Source: Deltaproteobacteria bacterium
Lineage (GTDB): Bacteria > BMS3Abin14
NCBI GenBank assembly: GCA_013151915.1
Contig: JAADHJ010000010.1
Coordinates: 1-64,000 of the forward strand
Direction: 5' to 3'
Length of the DNA: 64,000 bases
Both the position numbers and the translations under genes were made by a program. Below are positions 61,626 to 64,000 of the stretch, piece after piece. Each line of letters begins with the position of its first letter. Within the stretch, counting starts at the first letter, position 1. The notes under the pieces are model-generated. The model did not search any database. It was not told where the DNA came from and saw only the letters and a list, made by a program, of their open reading frames with translations.

Positions 61626-61682
61626 CCAAGGATGAACGTGAGTCTGAGGATTCCAGGAAATCAGGGGGAAGAAGGGAAAAGT

Positions 61683-62423
61683 TTAAAGGGGAAAGGATTC
61701 TGTAAGACAGGGCGCGCCTTCAAACCCATTTACCTCCAGGATCAACCGTACATAATCATGTATAGATCCCTTATCAACGGGGTCAATGGTAAGAAATCGC
61801 ATCCCGGCCCCTTTCGGACCGGTCTCTTTCAACCTTCCGGTCCAGACCACAGCCGCTGAACGGACATACACCGCCCGTTCGCGGGAGGGCAGGGCGAAAC
61901 GAATTTCAAACACATCTCCCGGGATTGGAAGCGGAGCCATATCAACGAAAACACCTTCCGCAGACAGTGAAAGGACGTTGGCGCTCATCCCCACGTTATC
62001 CCTGGAGATAGTGCATGGCAGGGACAAGGAGACCCTTTCCAGACGCCGTTCGCCGAGGTCAAGCAGTTCCTCGACAATTGTCACCAGAAGATCATTCCTA
62101 ATGGGTTTATGGATCAGCCCGTCGCACAGCGCCATAATCGTGCCGATCCCGGAAGATTCCCGGGAACCTGAGCTGACAATTACGACGGGGATGGAACTGG
62201 TGAGCGGGTCGTTTTTCAAGTGCCTACATACTTCCGGCCCTGTGAGATCAGGCATGATATGATCAAGGAGGATGAGGTCCGGCAAAAGATTCCGCGCCAT
62301 TTCCAAGGCCTCACGCCCGCACCGGGCCGAATAAAAATAGAACCGATCCCGCCCCAGGCAGGAAATCTCCTGCTGAATAAAGAACTCGTTGTCGTCAACG
62401 ACCAGAATCCGTTTTTTCATCAT
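61683..62423 (-). CDS. Receiver-PilZ response regulator
   Basis: The 246-residue protein has an N-terminal receiver (Asp10/Asp11 pocket, phosphoacceptor Asp in LILLDHIMP, Lys in HKP) followed by a PilZ-like domain at about 125-235 (RRLERVSLSLPCTI with the basic motif; NVLSLSAEGVFVDM). Canonical PilZ binds c-di-GMP through RxxxR and D/NxSxxG; here RR and LSLSAEG give a partial match, so ligand binding is uncertain. It could be the partner of the CHASE kinase downstream. Confidence 0.82.
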   Translation of the reverse strand: MMKKRILVVDDNEFFIQQEISCLGRDRFYFYSARCGREALEMARNLLPDLILLDHIMPDLTGPEVCRHLKNDPLTSSIPVVIVSSGSRESSGIGTIMALCDGLIHKPIRNDLLVTIVEELLDLGERRLERVSLSLPCTISRDNVGMSANVLSLSAEGVFVDMAPLPIPGDVFEIRFALPSRERAVYVRSAAVVWTGRLKETGPKGAGMRFLTIDPVDKGSIHDYVRLILEVNGFEGAPCLTESFPL

Positions 62424-62606
62424 GAAATCCCTTTCCTGACCTTATCAATACCGCCCATGCCGAAAGAAGAGCAAATATCAGGCCAGGATGGGACTGCATT
62501 GTAACCTTTTGTAATTCAAACGTTTTTCAATCAGAAGGTAGATTGAAATACAGATAACTGCACACCTACATGGGCAAGTTGCACATAATTGTATGCATAC
62601 AGTAAA

Positions 62607-62698
62607 GAACGTTCAACGGGGTAGAGCAGGCGATAGGCTATGGGCTGTAGGGTAAAACAAGTCCAGAGTCCAGAGTCCAGAGTCCAGAGTCCAGAGAG
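62607..62698 (+). repeat. Compound heptamer array (GTTCAAC, AGTCCAG)
   Basis: GTTCAACGGGGTAGAGCAGG and CGATAGGCTATGGG are followed by five AGTCCAG units. CCCCGTT next to GTTCAAC-type units is also seen at 12259-12285, inverted. Confidence 0.7.
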
Positions 62699-62723
62699 AA
62701 GAAAAACGAACATGGAGTCTGTG

Positions 62724-62759
62724 TCTCCAGTGAGCGCAGCGAACGGGCGGTGAAATAAT
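62724..62759 (+). repeat. Interspersed repeat family 3, copy 2
   Basis: TCTCCAGTGAGCG, then GCGGTGAAATAA, match the blocks at 119-189. The downstream CAGGTTTTCTCCG (62800-62812) also has a counterpart there, but in different order. Confidence 0.4.
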
Positions 62760-62902
62760 CTGCTTCATCGCGGAGCGCCGCTTCTTAACCCCAGAGATCT
62801 CAGGTTTTCTCCGCTTCCGATGTTTGCCTTATCCCCTCCATCCCCTTCATCCCTGTGAGAAAGACACAGGTTTGAATTTTGGTTACAACACCGGACGTCC
62901 TA

Positions 62903-63883
62903 TCACCAGCGAACGACGGCCCCCGCCCACGTCAGCCCCGCTCCGAAACCGGCCAGGACCAGGATGTCGCCCTCCTTGATGATGCCTCGGCTGTCGGCCT
63001 CGGCCAACGCGATGGGAATGGTCCCGGCTGAAGTGTTTCCAAAACGGTCCAGGTTTATGTAGAATTTCTCAATGGGAATTTTCATGGCCTTGGCGGCGGA
63101 ATCGATAATCCTCATGTTGGCCTGGTGCGGAAAGAAATGATCCACATCATCCAGGGTCAGACCCGCCCTGTCCACCGCATTGCGAACGGCGTCCGGCAGG
63201 GCCTTGACACCGAACTTGAACACATCCTTACCCTGCATGCGTATGGCAAAATCCTTCAGACGTGAATCCCCCAGGGGCGTCATTTCGGCCACGCCCGGTT
63301 CAACACACAGCCATGGCGGCGGCGCCGATCCGTCGGCCTTCAGGTATGTGGACAGGATACCGCTGTCTCCCCCCTCATGCCGAAGGAGGGCTGCCCCACC
63401 CCCGTCGGCAAAAAGGACGCAGGTGTTTCGATCACTCCAGTCAAGGACCCTTGAGAGGGTTTCGGCACCGATTACAAGGGCATGCTTGATCCCGGTTTCA
63501 GGCATCATGCTGTCGGCGACCGCAAGGCCGTAGACGAACCCGGAACAGGCGGCCTCCAGGTCGAAGCAGGCGGCGTTTTTCGCGCCGATCTTGTTTTGAA
63601 CAATGCAGGCTGTGGACGGAATAAGCCGATCCGGGGAGAGGGTGGCCACGATTATGAGATCAATCTCCTCCGGTGCCACACCTCCCCGATCGAGGGCCTC
63701 CAATGCCGCGCTTGCGCAAAAATCGGAGGTCGTTTCATGGTCCTCGGCGATACGTCGTTCCTTTATCCCCGTACGGGAAGTAATCCACTCGTCCGAGGTA
63801 TCCACTATCCTGGCCAGATCATCGTTGGTGACAACTCTGGAAGGAACGCCCATTCCCGTTCCCACGATACGATTTCCCTTCAT
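62903..63883 (-). CDS. fabH: 3-oxoacyl-ACP synthase III
   Basis: The 326-residue thiolase-fold protein has the catalytic triad Cys113 (LEAACSGFVYG), His253 (PHQANMRI) and Asn283 (FGNTSAGTIP) and the C-terminal GFGAGLTWAG. It condenses acetyl-CoA with malonyl-ACP to start fatty acid synthesis. Start ATG at 63883 follows GGAGG. No other fab gene is in the window. A fragment of the family-1 repeat is just upstream. Confidence 0.95.
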   Translation of the reverse strand: MKGNRIVGTGMGVPSRVVTNDDLARIVDTSDEWITSRTGIKERRIAEDHETTSDFCASAALEALDRGGVAPEEIDLIIVATLSPDRLIPSTACIVQNKIGAKNAACFDLEAACSGFVYGLAVADSMMPETGIKHALVIGAETLSRVLDWSDRNTCVLFADGGGAALLRHEGGDSGILSTYLKADGSAPPPWLCVEPGVAEMTPLGDSRLKDFAIRMQGKDVFKFGVKALPDAVRNAVDRAGLTLDDVDHFFPHQANMRIIDSAAKAMKIPIEKFYINLDRFGNTSAGTIPIALAEADSRGIIKEGDILVLAGFGAGLTWAGAVVRW

Positions 63884-63903
63884 TGGAATCCTCCATTAAT
63901 GTT

Positions 63904-63923
63904 GATAGGGTCGCAAAAAGTCC
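63904..63923 (+). repeat. Hairpin repeat family 1, partial copy (left end)
   Basis: GATAGGGTCGCAAAAAGTCC is the left-end signature of the element and is followed directly by GTTCAAC heptamers, not by the rest of the hairpins. Confidence 0.75.
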
Positions 63924-63927
63924 AACG

Positions 63928-64000
63928 GGATGAAAAACGTTCAACGTTCAATGTTCAACGTTCAACGTGATAAAGAACGTTCAATGTTCAACAAACCCTT
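63928..64000 (+). repeat. GTTCAAC/GTTCAAT heptamer array, continuing past the window end
   Basis: Units GTTCAAC and GTTCAAT alternate with GTGATAAAGAAC up to the last base. It adjoins a family-1 repeat fragment, as at 28458-28590. Confidence 0.75.

Larger units (their letters stand above)
62424..62902. other. Gene-free stretch upstream of the receiver-PilZ gene
   Basis: It holds an AT-rich promoter-like region for the minus-strand gene (62424-62600; TACAAT-type word near 62500 but no well-spaced -35), a GTTCAAC and CCAGAGT heptamer array (62607-62698) and a family-3-like block (62724-62759). No open reading frame is convincing. Confidence 0.5.

Overview
The window looks like a chromosome segment of a Gram-negative, deltaproteobacterium-like organism (Desulfobacterota in the broad sense). 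The reasons are the outer-membrane machinery (TamA/TamB, LptE, Lnt, MurJ), two DUF4388 (PATAN) proteins, zinc-ribbon response regulators, HEAT and CheA/CheB/CheR signalling genes, and gene orders I associate with Geobacter-type genomes (leuS-lptE-holA next to rpsT and murJ; phoH-pgpH-ybeY-corC-lnt-prfB; ribD-ribE-ribBA-ribH-nusB). No rRNA, tRNA, transposase, phage gene or CRISPR array was seen, so the species cannot be named. Almost everything is on the minus strand; the plus-strand genes are a zinc-ribbon response regulator (11.5 kb), rpsT (24.2 kb) and mazG plus a chalcone-isomerase-like gene (57.8-59.3 kb).

Layout. 0.3-5.8 kb: a metabolic operon (aspartate aminotransferase, FAH-family hydrolase, PdxA-like dehydrogenase, periplasmic binding protein, LarA-like racemase). 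6-11.1 kb: pta, coaD, rsmD, an M42 peptidase, an amidohydrolase, queD and a SurA-like protein. 12.3-19 kb: TamA/BamA-like and TamB. 19-28.4 kb: udg, coaBC, an MBL hydrolase, dtd, murJ, rpsT, holA, lptE, leuS. 28.6-41.3 kb: a chemosensory cluster with CheA, CheB, CheR, CheW and two CheY proteins but no chemoreceptor; it also holds a HEAT-repeat protein, an ExeA-type ATPase, a zinc-ribbon protein with a dead receiver, a GAF coiled-coil protein and a DUF4388 multidomain protein. 41.3-47.6 kb: a phosphoesterase, an orphan M17-like N-terminal domain, nusB, the riboflavin genes and prfB with its programmed frameshift. 47.5-57.4 kb: lnt, corC, ybeY, pgpH, phoH and a membrane trio (DUF4388, TPR/zinc ribbon, DUF1844). 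57.8-63.9 kb: mazG, a chalcone-isomerase-like protein, a radical SAM gene remnant, a CHASE histidine kinase, a receiver-PilZ protein and fabH.

The most unusual feature is an interspersed intergenic repeat of about 130 bp made of five consecutive hairpins. Ten full or partial copies lie between co-directional genes. The stems differ in sequence between copies but keep base pairing, which suggests selection on a folded RNA or DNA. At least seven neighbouring genes take their stop codon, and two of them several C-terminal residues, from the repeat; one gene (the HEAT protein) appears to take its start codon and ribosome binding site from it. A separate class of intergenic sequence consists of heptamer arrays (GTTCAAT/GTTCAAC and GGACTCT/GGACATT types).

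The chemosensory cluster has CheA, CheW and adaptation enzymes but no local receptor. Its accessory proteins point to an output other than simple flagellar switching, possibly surface motility or envelope functions; that is inference only.
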